Shown in pieces: positions 5,458 to 5,652 of a DNA stretch of 5,652 bases. This stretch comes from Desulfobacterales bacterium. Its GTDB lineage: Bacteria > Desulfobacterota > Desulfobacteria > Desulfobacterales > C00003106. The translations under genes and the position numbers were made by a program. How positions within the stretch are numbered: the first letter of the stretch is position 1; each line of letters starts with the position of its first letter. Where the stretch lies: contig JAUVFC010000128.1 of NCBI GenBank assembly GCA_030594505.1, positions 1 to 5,652 of the forward strand. The letters are read 5' to 3'. Below the pieces are notes generated by a model, which searched no databases, was not told where the DNA came from, and worked only from the letters and a program-made list of their open reading frames with translations.

Positions 5458-5540
5458 TTCACCGCAAAGACGCAAAGGGCGCAAAGTTGTAAGGACTATT
5501 AATAATTCTTTTTATTTTATATGCCGTTCTTTGCGGTGAA
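5458..5540. repeat. 83-bp terminal-inverted-repeat element (CACCGCAAAG type)
   Basis: TTCACCGCAAAGA (5458-5470) and its exact reverse complement (5528-5540) bound an AT-rich centre. Inside the left arm the motif CGCAAAG is repeated three times (5463-5469, 5471-5477 and 5480-5486). Sequences of the form CACCGCAAAGNCGCAAAG recur between genes in many bacterial genomes and are often mistranslated as SPQRRKGRK peptides; that is general recollection and not a search result. No clear target-site duplication is visible. It lies just ahead of the aldolase, where it could fold as an RNA or DNA hairpin. Confidence 0.65.
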
Positions 5541-5581
5541 ATAAACAATTATAAATTTAATATAGCACTTTTCCGATAATG

Positions 5582-5650
5582 TTAGAAAGATAATTTTTCT
5601 GAGAAGGAACCGGAGTCTATAGAAGGCTGTCCGAGAATTATGTCCGTAAC
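5582..5650 (-). CDS. Possible C-terminal end of an upstream gene (runs off the right edge)
   Basis: One minus-strand frame is open from the window edge to a TAA at 5584-5582, giving 22 residues that include DIILGQPSIDSGSFSEKLSF. The composition is protein-like, but 22 codons are too few for a family call and a second minus-strand frame is also open here. The DNA between its stop and the repeat element is very AT-rich, as expected of an intergenic region. Confidence 0.25.
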   Translation of the reverse strand, partial: VTDIILGQPSIDSGSFSEKLSF

Positions 5651-5652
5651 GA

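Noticed and set aside
5413..5484. A 24-residue N-terminal extension of the aldolase from an upstream ATG
   Set aside because: It is encoded by the CGCAAAG repeat and AT-rich spacer, while a perfect AAGGAGG is correctly spaced from the ATG at 5412.
5435..5589. Direct repeat GTTAGAAAG at 5435-5443 and 5581-5589 around the inverted-repeat element
   Set aside because: At nine bases in AT-rich DNA, and not adjacent to the element's ends, it does not qualify as a target-site duplication.
1..5652. CRISPR array, tRNA, rRNA or riboswitch
   Set aside because: No regularly spaced repeats, cloverleaf-like sequences or recognisable conserved RNA motifs were found on either strand.

Overview
The window looks like a chromosomal segment of a Gram-negative, double-membraned bacterium. 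A Desulfobacterota (former Deltaproteobacteria) origin fits best, judging from the sulfate-reducer/Syntrophus-like flavour of the proteins and from the ORF6N-type fragment and WYL regulator. That assignment is inference, because no rRNA or marker gene is present. Every supported gene lies on the minus strand, so transcription runs from high to low coordinates.

The core is a tight five-gene run: a divergent class II fructose-bisphosphate aldolase (5412-4273), an MlaF-type ABC ATPase (4244-3492), an MlaD-type MCE-domain protein (3489-2068), a small class I SAM-dependent methyltransferase (2017-1325) and the glycerol-3-phosphate acyltransferase PlsY (1309-701). Gaps are 28, 2, 50 and 15 bp. A strong hairpin with a U-tract at 534-498 ends the unit about 170 bp after plsY. 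The theme is envelope phospholipid. The aldolase family supplies triose phosphate, PlsY makes lysophosphatidate from glycerol-3-phosphate, and MlaF/MlaD belong to a lipid transporter between the inner and outer membranes. The MlaE permease normally found beside MlaF and MlaD is absent here.

The most interesting protein is the MlaD homologue. It is far longer than E. coli MlaD (473 versus about 180 residues). After the membrane anchor and MCE domain it has a helical linker with a 34-residue tandem repeat, and then a C-terminal region rich in alternating beta strands that could be a small outer-membrane barrel.

Downstream (1-500) is accessory-looking DNA: the C-terminal stub of an ORF6N-domain (phage/RhuM-like) protein, and the first 33 codons of a WYL-family transcriptional regulator running off the left edge, with a 15-bp inverted repeat just ahead of its start. 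Upstream of the aldolase (5413-5652) is an intergenic region with an 83-bp terminal-inverted-repeat element of the CACCGCAAAG type and a possible 3' end of another gene.

Two starts should be moved. plsY begins at the ATG at 1309, and the aldolase at the ATG at 5412 behind a perfect AAGGAGG. Smaller oddities are a perfect 22-bp palindrome inside the methyltransferase gene and a 7-bp-period ATTG repeat across its stop codon.
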